From an uncultured Oscillospiraceae bacterium (GTDB taxonomy: Bacteria; Bacillota; Clostridia; Oscillospirales; Ruminococcaceae), in contig UREN01000011.1 in the NCBI GenBank assembly GCA_900546885.1, forward strand, positions 1 through 44,158: 44,158 nt of DNA, written 5' to 3'. Each line of letters opens with the position of its first letter. The stretch's first letter is position 1. Positions 16,451 through 23,016 of the stretch are shown piece by piece. Both the position numbers and the translations under genes were made by a program. Under the pieces are notes generated by a model. It saw only the letters and a list, made by a program, of their open reading frames with translations. It was not told the DNA's origin and did not search any database.

Positions 16451-17923
16451 TTACAAAAGAATGCAGATCAGGCCGGAACATCCCTCGTTGATAACGCGCT
16501 CCAGCGTCTCCTGCATTTTGGCGCGGGCGGGCATGGGCATGTTCAAAAGCTTTGCCTGCAGGCCCTCGTTCACCAGCTCGTGCAGGCTTTTGCCAAAGAT
16601 GTTCGACTGCCACAGCTTCAAGGGGTCCTCTTCAAATTCCTGCAAAAGGCTTGCCACCAGCTCTTCTGTCTGCTTTTCGCTGCCCACAATGGGCGACACC
16701 TCGGTGTGGGTTTCAATTTTCATCATGTGGATGGATGGCGCGCTGGCCTTCAGGCGCACGCCGCTGCGCCCGCCCTGGTGGATGATCTCGGGTTCTTCCA
16801 GGCGCAATTCGTCCATGGAGGGCATCACAATGCCGTAGCCGGTGGCCTCCACCTCTTCCAGCGCGCTTTTCAGCTTATCGTACTGTGCCTTCACCCGCGC
16901 CAGCTTCAGCACACAGGGCAGCAGGCTTTCTTCATCGGGCACATCCAGGCCCGTCTCTTCGCTGAGCACAGTGTAAAAGATGCCGTCGTCCAGCTGCAGG
17001 GCCACCTCGGCGCAGCCCGTGCCCATGTGCAGCGCGCGCACGCAGCTTTGCTTTACGCTGGGGCAGGCCGGGCCCGCGCCGGCCGTGAGGTCCCGCATGG
17101 ATGTAATGCCCTCGGCATATTCGCGCACGGCCGCGTAAATCTCCTGCTGCAGCCAGTGCCCGGCCGAAAGCATGGTCACCCATTTGGGCATGGCAAAGGC
17201 AAGCTCTTTCACCGGGAACTCCAGCAGCACCTGGCGCAGCACCTCGTGGATGGTGCCCTGCGTCATCTCGGCGCATGACACCGGCAGCACGGCGTGGCCG
17301 TATTTCTCCTGCAGGTGGGCGGCCAGGGCAAGGCTTTCCGGAGCCTGCGGCTCCACACAGTTCAGCAAAATGACAAAGGGTTTGTGGATGGCCTCCAGCT
17401 CTTCCACCACGCGCTGCTCGGCCTCGACGTAGTTTTCGCGCGGGATGTCGCTGATCGAACCGTCTGTGGTGACGACAAGGCCAATGGTGGAATGTTCGCA
17501 TATCACCTTGCGCGTGCCCATCTCGGCCGCCGTGTCGAACGGCACTTCGTCGTCAAACCAGGGGCTTTTCACCATGCGGGGCCTTTCGCCCTCCTCGTGG
17601 CCCATGGCGCCGGGCACAAGGTAGCCCACGCAGTCTATCATGCGGGCGCGCAGTTCAATGCCGCCCTCCAGCTCCAGGCGCACCGCCTGTTCTGGCACGA
17701 ACTTCGGCTCCGTCGTCATAATGGTGCGCCCTGCGGCAGACTGCGGCAATTCATCCCGCGCGCGGCGGCCAAAGGCCTCGTCGCTGATCTCCGGCAGAAT
17801 CATCAGCTCCATAAACCGTTTGATCAGCGTGCTTTTGCCCGTGCGCACCGGGCCCACCACGCCAATGTAGATGTCGCCGCCAGTGCGCTCGGCAATGTCG
17901 GCGTAAAGGTCAGAGTATTCCAT
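16451..17923 (-). CDS. spoIVA: Spore coat basement-layer ATPase SpoIVA
   Basis: SpoIVA polymerises with ATP hydrolysis around the forespore and is the platform of the spore coat. The 490 residues match the family length (492 in B. subtilis). The N-terminus MEYSDLYADIAERTGGDIYI is typical, the Walker A motif is GPVRTGKST (24-32), and the C-terminus ends hydrophobic (CSGLICILL), as in the Bacillus protein, where this end contacts SpoVM. Start: ATG at 17923 after GAGGAGGAAAGCACG; the in-frame extension to 17959 is not used by homologues. It is 23 bases downstream of the sipL-like gene, so the two form an operon. Confidence 0.97.
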   Translation of the reverse strand: MEYSDLYADIAERTGGDIYIGVVGPVRTGKSTLIKRFMELMILPEISDEAFGRRARDELPQSAAGRTIMTTEPKFVPEQAVRLELEGGIELRARMIDCVGYLVPGAMGHEEGERPRMVKSPWFDDEVPFDTAAEMGTRKVICEHSTIGLVVTTDGSISDIPRENYVEAEQRVVEELEAIHKPFVILLNCVEPQAPESLALAAHLQEKYGHAVLPVSCAEMTQGTIHEVLRQVLLEFPVKELAFAMPKWVTMLSAGHWLQQEIYAAVREYAEGITSMRDLTAGAGPACPSVKQSCVRALHMGTGCAEVALQLDDGIFYTVLSEETGLDVPDEESLLPCVLKLARVKAQYDKLKSALEEVEATGYGIVMPSMDELRLEEPEIIHQGGRSGVRLKASAPSIHMMKIETHTEVSPIVGSEKQTEELVASLLQEFEEDPLKLWQSNIFGKSLHELVNEGLQAKLLNMPMPARAKMQETLERVINEGCSGLICILL

Positions 17924-17946
17924 CGTGCTTTCCTCCTCTTTTTTTC

Positions 17947-19470
17947 TCAGCGCGCGCACGGAATCAGCAGCCTGCGCGCTGCGTCAAGGCGCACATCGTC
18001 GTCCAGCGCGTTTGCCTGCACGATGCTTTGCGGGCTTGTGGCATAGCGGCGCGCAATGTCGAACACCTCTTCCCCTTCGTGCGCAAAATAGATGCGCAGC
18101 GCAATGTCGCTGGCCGTCTCTTCGCGCGGCCCCGCGGCCTCCACGTTCTCCAGCAGGGTGTGGTGCGCACGGCACAGCAGCGCCCCGCGCACCGTCAGGG
18201 CCACATCCGCCTTTGTCTCGCTGCCCATTGTCTGGGCGCTCACACGTTCCACCTGCGCCTCGCACAGTGCTGTCACACCGCCGCTTGCCTGCGGCAGGGG
18301 CAGCGAATATTCGCAGGCTTTGTCATAGCAATCCACCTCGCCCACAGCGTTCTCACAAAGCAGGTGCACCATGGCGCGCCCGCGCAGCGTGGCTTTGCCG
18401 TCCTCTTCCAGCACCTCCGGCGGCAGGGCGGTGGCCATGGCGGTGATAATTTTTGCCTGGGGGTCTGGCAGCTCGCCCCCTGTGGTGGCCGTCACGGCCT
18501 GCTCGCAGGGCACGAACATCTCATCCAGCACCACGTCGCGCTTTGCCAGCACCGTGTTCTGCAGGGTGGAAAACGCATCGCACACGGCCAGCGTCTCTTC
18601 CTGGCGGAACACGCGCACGCACATTGCCAGCGTGGCCGAAAGCTCATAGCCGCCCGCCTCGCCGCCCTCTTCCTCACTTTGGGCAATGGTGCATCCGGCG
18701 GGCTGCACCGATACACAGGCGCGGCAGGCCTCGTCTGCCCCCGGGGCGTCCAGCACCTCGTTGAAGGGCGCCTCGCATTCCACCTGCTGAATGGCGTGGC
18801 CGGGGCCTGTGCGGTACAGCACCGTCATGCGGGCGCTGCCCTTTACCACGGCCTTGCCCTCTGTAAGCTTCACTTCCTCCACCGCCACGGCGCACGGGGT
18901 GTCCAGCACCATGTCCGGCGTTTCGGCAAACGGCACCTGGCACTGGGCCGTGCACAGCTTTTCCGGCGCACAGAGGAATTCCACATGCTGCAAAGCCTGC
19001 GTCTTCTGCTCTACCCCATCGCCTGAAAGCGCCGTCAGCACGGGCTGCTGGGCCGCACACAGGGCCAGGATGTTCATAAGGAATGCGCCGCGCACATCCA
19101 CGCGCCGCCCGCTTACCGCGCGGCAGTTCACATATTCCGTCTGGCCGCTCACCCACGCGTGCGCAGCCCCTGTGTTTTCGCCCGAAAGCTCTACCTGTTT
19201 TGTGAAGGGCAGCTTGTGCTCGGCGCGGCAAAGGCTGGCCGCCTCTTCCGATTGGTACAGCACCACGCAGCGCAGATACCCTTCCACGGTAAGGCGCCCC
19301 GCAGAAAACTGCTTTTGCAGCACCACGCAGGCCACAAAGCATTTGACAATTTTGAACACCTGCGGCAGGTAGTCGGGGATGAGGATCTCCGCCTCCACGC
19401 TGAGTTCCTGCTTTGTATCACAAATGACCTGCCCCGCGGTAACGGTGTCTTGGTACACCTTGATCTCCAT
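17947..19470 (-). CDS. sipL: SipL-like spore coat morphogenetic protein (DUF3794 repeats plus LysM)
   Basis: The protein has 507 residues, with repeated DUF3794-type beta-rich units through residues 1-440 and one C-terminal LysM domain (about 455-503: EGEEVFDIARRYATSPQSIV). This layout is that of clostridial SipL, which binds SpoIVA through its LysM domain and is needed for coat attachment. Position just before spoIVA on the same transcript supports the role. Start: ATG at 19470, where the reading begins MEIKVYQDTV; AGGGGCGAC lies 9-17 bases before it. The longer frame to 19593 is rich in Arg and unlike the family. The family also contains other DUF3794/LysM spore proteins; the spoIVA neighbourhood is the main reason to prefer SipL. 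Confidence 0.86.
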   Translation of the reverse strand: MEIKVYQDTVTAGQVICDTKQELSVEAEILIPDYLPQVFKIVKCFVACVVLQKQFSAGRLTVEGYLRCVVLYQSEEAASLCRAEHKLPFTKQVELSGENTGAAHAWVSGQTEYVNCRAVSGRRVDVRGAFLMNILALCAAQQPVLTALSGDGVEQKTQALQHVEFLCAPEKLCTAQCQVPFAETPDMVLDTPCAVAVEEVKLTEGKAVVKGSARMTVLYRTGPGHAIQQVECEAPFNEVLDAPGADEACRACVSVQPAGCTIAQSEEEGGEAGGYELSATLAMCVRVFRQEETLAVCDAFSTLQNTVLAKRDVVLDEMFVPCEQAVTATTGGELPDPQAKIITAMATALPPEVLEEDGKATLRGRAMVHLLCENAVGEVDCYDKACEYSLPLPQASGGVTALCEAQVERVSAQTMGSETKADVALTVRGALLCRAHHTLLENVEAAGPREETASDIALRIYFAHEGEEVFDIARRYATSPQSIVQANALDDDVRLDAARRLLIPCAR

Positions 19471-19577
19471 ACGGTATCGTCGCCCCTTTCGCTGTTCTGG
19501 TGTATCTATATTCGCGCCGCGGGCCCAATATTCTGCCTTTTGCCGCCGTGGACGAAATGTGCGCTGCCGCAAACGGA

Positions 19578-19610
19578 AAGGCGCCGCCTGCAAAATGCGG
19601 GCGGCGCCTT
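19578..19610 (-). terminator. Hairpin between spoVM and sipL
   Basis: An inverted repeat with 11-base perfect arms (19600-19610 and 19578-19588) begins 15 bases after the spoVM stop on the minus strand. Only a weak T tract follows (TTTCCGTTT), so it may terminate partially or stabilise the spoVM mRNA end. Confidence 0.6.
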
Positions 19611-19625
19611 GGGGGCCTGCTGCAT

Positions 19626-19697
19626 TTATTTGATTTTAAAAATGGCGCGCAGCAGCCCGGACAGGAGCTTTGGGCTTTTCCACACAATAATCTGCAC
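19626..19697 (-). CDS. spoVM: SpoVM-like amphipathic peptide (23 residues)
   Basis: This is a 23-codon reading frame with GTG start, TAA stop and a strong site AAGGGGG seven bases upstream. The central part WKSPKLLSGLLRAIF matches the family core of B. subtilis SpoVM (IKLPKFLGGIVRAML in the 26-residue peptide): a short hydrophobic start, Lys-x-Pro-Lys, then an amphipathic helix with Gly and Arg. SpoVM senses the curved forespore membrane and recruits SpoIVA. It lies directly after thiN, as in B. subtilis, and just before sipL-spoIVA. Residue 7-10 KSPK keeps the Pro essential for curvature sensing in the model. It is too short for routine gene finding. Confidence 0.87.
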   Translation of the reverse strand: MQIIVWKSPKLLSGLLRAIFKIK

Positions 19698-19818
19698 GGC
19701 GCTTCCCCCTTCTGTGTGCCCTTTGGGGCTGTTTTCCGGCGCACGGGCAAGCCCCTTGTGCGCCGGGCCTACTGTATCGTATACCGCGGCGGGCAAAAAT
19801 GTTCCGCATTGCAGGCAG
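19698..19818 (-). promoter_or_regulatory. spoVM leader with stem-loop and possible sigma-E promoter
   Basis: The spoVM leader holds a perfect inverted repeat (19736-19744 and 19758-19766) whose loop can form a further GGG/CCC pairing, 40-70 bases before the GTG. Upstream, the minus strand reads CGATACAGT (near 19770-19778), close to the sigma-E -10 pattern CATACAnT, but no convincing -35 was found. The promoter assignment is tentative. Confidence 0.35.
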
Positions 19819-19858
19819 AAAAAGCGCCGCGCGGGGCCTGCTTTGGCCCCGCGCGGCG
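19819..19858 (-). terminator. Terminator of the yicC-thiN operon
   Basis: The inverted repeat has 14-base perfect arms (19845-19858 and 19825-19838), then five T on the minus strand (complement of 19819-19823), placed four bases after the thiN stop. It separates the housekeeping operon from spoVM. Confidence 0.92.
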
Positions 19859-19862
19859 GCGG

Positions 19863-20486
19863 TTAGCGGTCTTTTTGACACTGCAAATAAATCAGCGTGC
19901 CCTGTGAAAAGCTGACGTGGCCTGCCTGGGCGGCAAATTCATTGCTTGTGCCCAGAGTGGACGCGGGTTCCAGCACGGCGTTTTCCAGCGGGTAGCGAAA
20001 CCCGCGCAGGCACAGCCCGCGCACAGCCCCGCACATGGGGAACAGCGACACATAGACATCTTTCTGCGCGGGGAACTTGTACTGCCCCGGCAAAAGCACC
20101 CGCACAAGGGCCGTTTCGCTTCGCAGCCAGGCGCGCACACCGTGCTGCTCTAAAAACAGCAGTGTGCAGATGTTGGCCAGCGTATGGTCCAGCCGGCCGC
20201 CAATGCCGCCCAGAATCAGCACTTCGCTGCAGCCCATCTCCAGCGCTTTGCGCGCGGCAAAAAAGGTGTCGGTGTCGTCCTTTTCCGCCGGAAGGCGCAG
20301 CACGTCCGGCCCTTTGGGCGCGGGCGCCGTGTCGAAATCGCCCAGTGCCAGCGTTGGGGCAAAGCCCAGGGCCCGGGCCGTTTTCCAGCCCGCGTCCGCC
20401 GCAAGAATCACATCCTGCGGGCCAATGTCCTGGCAAAGATGCGGCGGCACGGCCAGCCCCGCAAAAATTACACAGCGCCGGTTCAT
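19863..20486 (-). CDS. thiN: Thiamine pyrophosphokinase
   Basis: This 207-residue enzyme converts thiamine to thiamine diphosphate with ATP. The family signatures are ILAADAGWKTA (about 27-37), LGDFDTAP (about 47-54), EKDDTDTFFA and LGGIGGRLDHTLANI (about 92-106), in the usual order. The ATG overlaps the rsgA stop (ATGA), with AAGGAGCAGG inside the end of rsgA. It is the last gene of the large operon. Bacillus has rpe between rsgA and thiN; here it is absent. Confidence 0.94.
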   Translation of the reverse strand: MNRRCVIFAGLAVPPHLCQDIGPQDVILAADAGWKTARALGFAPTLALGDFDTAPAPKGPDVLRLPAEKDDTDTFFAARKALEMGCSEVLILGGIGGRLDHTLANICTLLFLEQHGVRAWLRSETALVRVLLPGQYKFPAQKDVYVSLFPMCGAVRGLCLRGFRYPLENAVLEPASTLGTSNEFAAQAGHVSFSQGTLIYLQCQKDR

Positions 20487-21352
20487 CGTTTTTCCTGCTC
20501 CTTTGCCTCTTCATACAGCGCGGCATAGCTTTCATACCGCGTGCGGGAAATTTCGCCTTTCTGCACGGCCTCGCGCACGGCGCAGCCCACCTCCGTCAGG
20601 TGGGAACAACCGGTAAAGCGGCATTGCCCGAACAGGCGGGCAATGTCCGGGAAGGCCAGTTCCAGGTTTTCTTTGGGAATGGCGGCCGCGCGGGCCATAT
20701 CCAGGCTGGCAAAGCCGGGCGTATCGGCCACCAGGCCGCCGTGCGCCTCATACAGCGTCACTTCGCGCGTGGTGTGGCGGCCGCGGCCCAGCTTTTGAGA
20801 AATTTCGCCCGTGGCCAGCGTCTGGCCCGGCATCAGCGCGCCCAGAAGGGTAGATTTGCCCACGCCGGAGTTGCCGCTGAACACGCTGAGCTTGCCGGCC
20901 AGCATGGCGCACAGCGGCGCCAGCCCCTCGCCGGTGGCAGCGTTCACGCACAGCACGGGAAAGCCCGCCGTGCGGTAGCACTGCATAAGCGCCCCGGCGT
21001 CCTGCAAATCGCCCTTGGTGATAACCAGCACCGGCTGGGCGCCGCGGTCCACCGCAATGGCGCTGAGCTTGTCAATGACCAGCGTGCTGGGCGCGGGCTG
21101 CACCGTGCTGGCCACAATGAAGAACTGGTCTACATTGGCCACCGGCGGCCGCACAAATACATTTTTGCGCGGCCGCACCTCGGCAATGACGGCTGTGCCG
21201 GCCTCGTGTTCCAGCCGCACGCGGTCGCCCGCCACCGGGGTGATGCCCCGCTTGCGGAAAATGCCCTTGGCGCGGCATTCCACAACGCCATCGGCGGTTT
21301 TCACATAGTAAAAACCGCCGATGCCTTTTATAATATAAGGTTCTGTGTTCAT
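20483..21352 (-). CDS. rsgA: Ribosome small subunit-dependent GTPase RsgA
   Basis: This circularly permuted GTPase acts in late 30S maturation. The 289 residues show an N-terminal OB-fold, a GTPase domain with G4 (VITKGDL, about 104) preceding G1 (GNSGVGKSTLLG, about 163) and G3 (DTPGF, about 212), and a C-terminal zinc motif with the pattern CRFTGCSHLTEVGC (about 243-256). ATG lies one base after the stop of the PASTA protein gene. Length and permutation order are as expected. Confidence 0.96.
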   Translation of the reverse strand: MNTEPYIIKGIGGFYYVKTADGVVECRAKGIFRKRGITPVAGDRVRLEHEAGTAVIAEVRPRKNVFVRPPVANVDQFFIVASTVQPAPSTLVIDKLSAIAVDRGAQPVLVITKGDLQDAGALMQCYRTAGFPVLCVNAATGEGLAPLCAMLAGKLSVFSGNSGVGKSTLLGALMPGQTLATGEISQKLGRGRHTTREVTLYEAHGGLVADTPGFASLDMARAAAIPKENLELAFPDIARLFGQCRFTGCSHLTEVGCAVREAVQKGEISRTRYESYAALYEEAKEQEKR

Positions 21353-21353
21353 C

Positions 21354-22955
21354 TTATTTCACCGCGTTGCACACCGTGCAGATCCAGTGCCCGTCCTGCC
21401 AGGCCACCCAGGTGTGATGGTGCCCGGTGACAGAGCCATCGGCCACGTTCGGGTCTTGTATGGTTCCGTCGCCCGAGCCAAGGCCGTTCGACACGCGCAG
21501 CGTCACGCTGCCGCCCTGGGCCATGCTCTCGCCCGAGCGGGGAGACTGGCTTACCACATAGCCCTCCGGGGAGGCGCTGTCCACCTTGATGAAGGAATAG
21601 CTCAGCCCGCGCGAGGTGAGCAGACGGCCCGCGGCCGACTGGCTGAGCCCCACGCAGTTGGGCGCAATGGTAGTGCCCACTGCAAGCTCTTCGCGGTTGA
21701 TATAGACGGTAAGCGTCTCGCCGGCCTCCATCACAGTGCCTGCGGCGGGCGATGTGCTGAGCACGGTATTGTATGGCTTGCTATCATCTGTTTCATATTT
21801 GATGAGGATGCTCAGGTTGATGGATTTGACCTTCTCGCTGGCCGAGGTGCGCGTCCAGCCCACCATATCGGGCACCTCCACCTGTTCCACGCCTTTGCTG
21901 ACGCGGACGGTGATGCGCGCGTTTTCTTTCACCTCTTTCGGCGGCTTGGGCGATTGATCCACCACATGGCCCTCGGCCACTTCGTCGCTGTATACATCCA
22001 CAAATTCGATGCGGAAACTGCTGTAGGCCTCGTCTGCCTCAATCTCTTCCTGCGTCATATTGTAGAAGTTGGGCAGCTCCACATCCTGCGTGGTGCTGAA
22101 CAGCGGGTTGCCCGTGGCAAAGAACATCACAAAAATGGAAAGCGCCGAGGCCAGCACCACCACGCCCGTGCACACCGCCACATAGAATGCAAAATAGTGA
22201 CGTTTGCGCGCGCGCTTGCTGCGCTTGCCCGTTTTGGGCTGCGCTTCTTCCTGCGCGGGTTGGGCCGCGCCATCCTCTTCGCCCGGCGCAGCGTCTTCCC
22301 TCTGCGCAGTGCCTTCGCCTGGCGCAGTGTCTTCGCCCGGCGCAGTGTCTTCACTCTGCGCAGTGTCTTCGCCCGACGCAGTGTCTTCACTCTGCGCAGT
22401 GCCTTCGCCCGGCGCGGCGGCCGCATCTTCCGGGGCAGGCCCGGCCTGTGTGGCTGCATCCTGCTGAAGGGGGCCAGCCTGTGCCCCGGCATCTGCCGGT
22501 TCCTGCACTGCCCCGGCCGCAGGCCCGGTTTCCGCCGCAGAGGCCTTCTCGACAGCCTCCGCGGCCACAGCCGGCCTTTCGGCCTCTTTTTCGGCCGTCT
22601 CGCCCTGCCCGCGCGCCTCCGGCCCCTGCGGGGCGGCCGCGGGCAGCCCCGCCTCTTCGGCCGGGGCCATTGCCGCGCCCCGGGTTTGTTCGGGGGGCTC
22701 TTGCGCTGCCTGCAGCACGGCGGGGGCAGTTTCTTCCTGCTGTGCTGCAGGCGCAGAGCCCTTGCCGCCGTTGCTTGCCTCGCCCCCGCGCTTTTGTGCC
22801 CCGGCTGCAGCACGGCGCTTTTTTTCATTTTCCCGCCGCGAAGCATGGGCAGAGGCATTTTTGCGCGGCTTTTTGGCCGGCTTTTTCTGCGCTTCCTGCT
22901 TGGGCTGAGAGCCCTGCGGGGCGTTTTGTTCTAGCGTGTTTTTTTCTTCAGCCAC
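21354..22955 (-). CDS. Kinase-less PASTA-domain membrane protein
   Basis: This 533-residue protein has about 220 N-terminal residues of Ala/Glu/Pro-rich low complexity, beginning Lys/Arg-rich and including seven copies of a six-residue unit of the EDTAPG type. One membrane helix follows (about 232-255), and then three PASTA units (about 265-465). The first PASTA unit is strikingly like the first of the neighbouring kinase (DVELPNFYNMTQEEIE against DVDLPNFVEMSLEEIQ), so an ectodomain duplication is likely. The end carries HHHTW, then GHWICTVCN, a possible metal-binding group. Start: GTG at 22955 after GTGAGGAATAAGCC. It lies 61 bases after prkC. It may bind muropeptide or lipid II fragments outside; the cytoplasmic role is unknown. 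Confidence 0.85.
   Translation of the reverse strand: MAEEKNTLEQNAPQGSQPKQEAQKKPAKKPRKNASAHASRRENEKKRRAAAGAQKRGGEASNGGKGSAPAAQQEETAPAVLQAAQEPPEQTRGAAMAPAEEAGLPAAAPQGPEARGQGETAEKEAERPAVAAEAVEKASAAETGPAAGAVQEPADAGAQAGPLQQDAATQAGPAPEDAAAAPGEGTAQSEDTASGEDTAQSEDTAPGEDTAPGEGTAQREDAAPGEEDGAAQPAQEEAQPKTGKRSKRARKRHYFAFYVAVCTGVVVLASALSIFVMFFATGNPLFSTTQDVELPNFYNMTQEEIEADEAYSSFRIEFVDVYSDEVAEGHVVDQSPKPPKEVKENARITVRVSKGVEQVEVPDMVGWTRTSASEKVKSINLSILIKYETDDSKPYNTVLSTSPAAGTVMEAGETLTVYINREELAVGTTIAPNCVGLSQSAAGRLLTSRGLSYSFIKVDSASPEGYVVSQSPRSGESMAQGGSVTLRVSNGLGSGDGTIQDPNVADGSVTGHHHTWVAWQDGHWICTVCNAVK
22288..22413 (-). repeat. Tandem 18-base repeats in the PASTA protein gene
   Basis: Seven adjacent 18-base units are related to GCAGTGTCTTCGCCCGGC on the plus strand and differ from each other at one to six positions. 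They encode six residues each in frame (EDTA-type units). A degenerate eighth unit may precede at 22270-22287. This is the pattern of an in-frame variable tandem repeat. Confidence 0.92.
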
Positions 22956-23016
22956 GGCTTATTCCTCACTGTGTCAGCATTGGTTTTATTGTTATGATAT
23001 CCACGCGCGCCATATG

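Noticed and set aside
22288..22413. Regular short repeats resembling a CRISPR array
   Set aside because: The 18-base units are directly adjacent with no spacers, keep the reading frame and lie inside a coding region.
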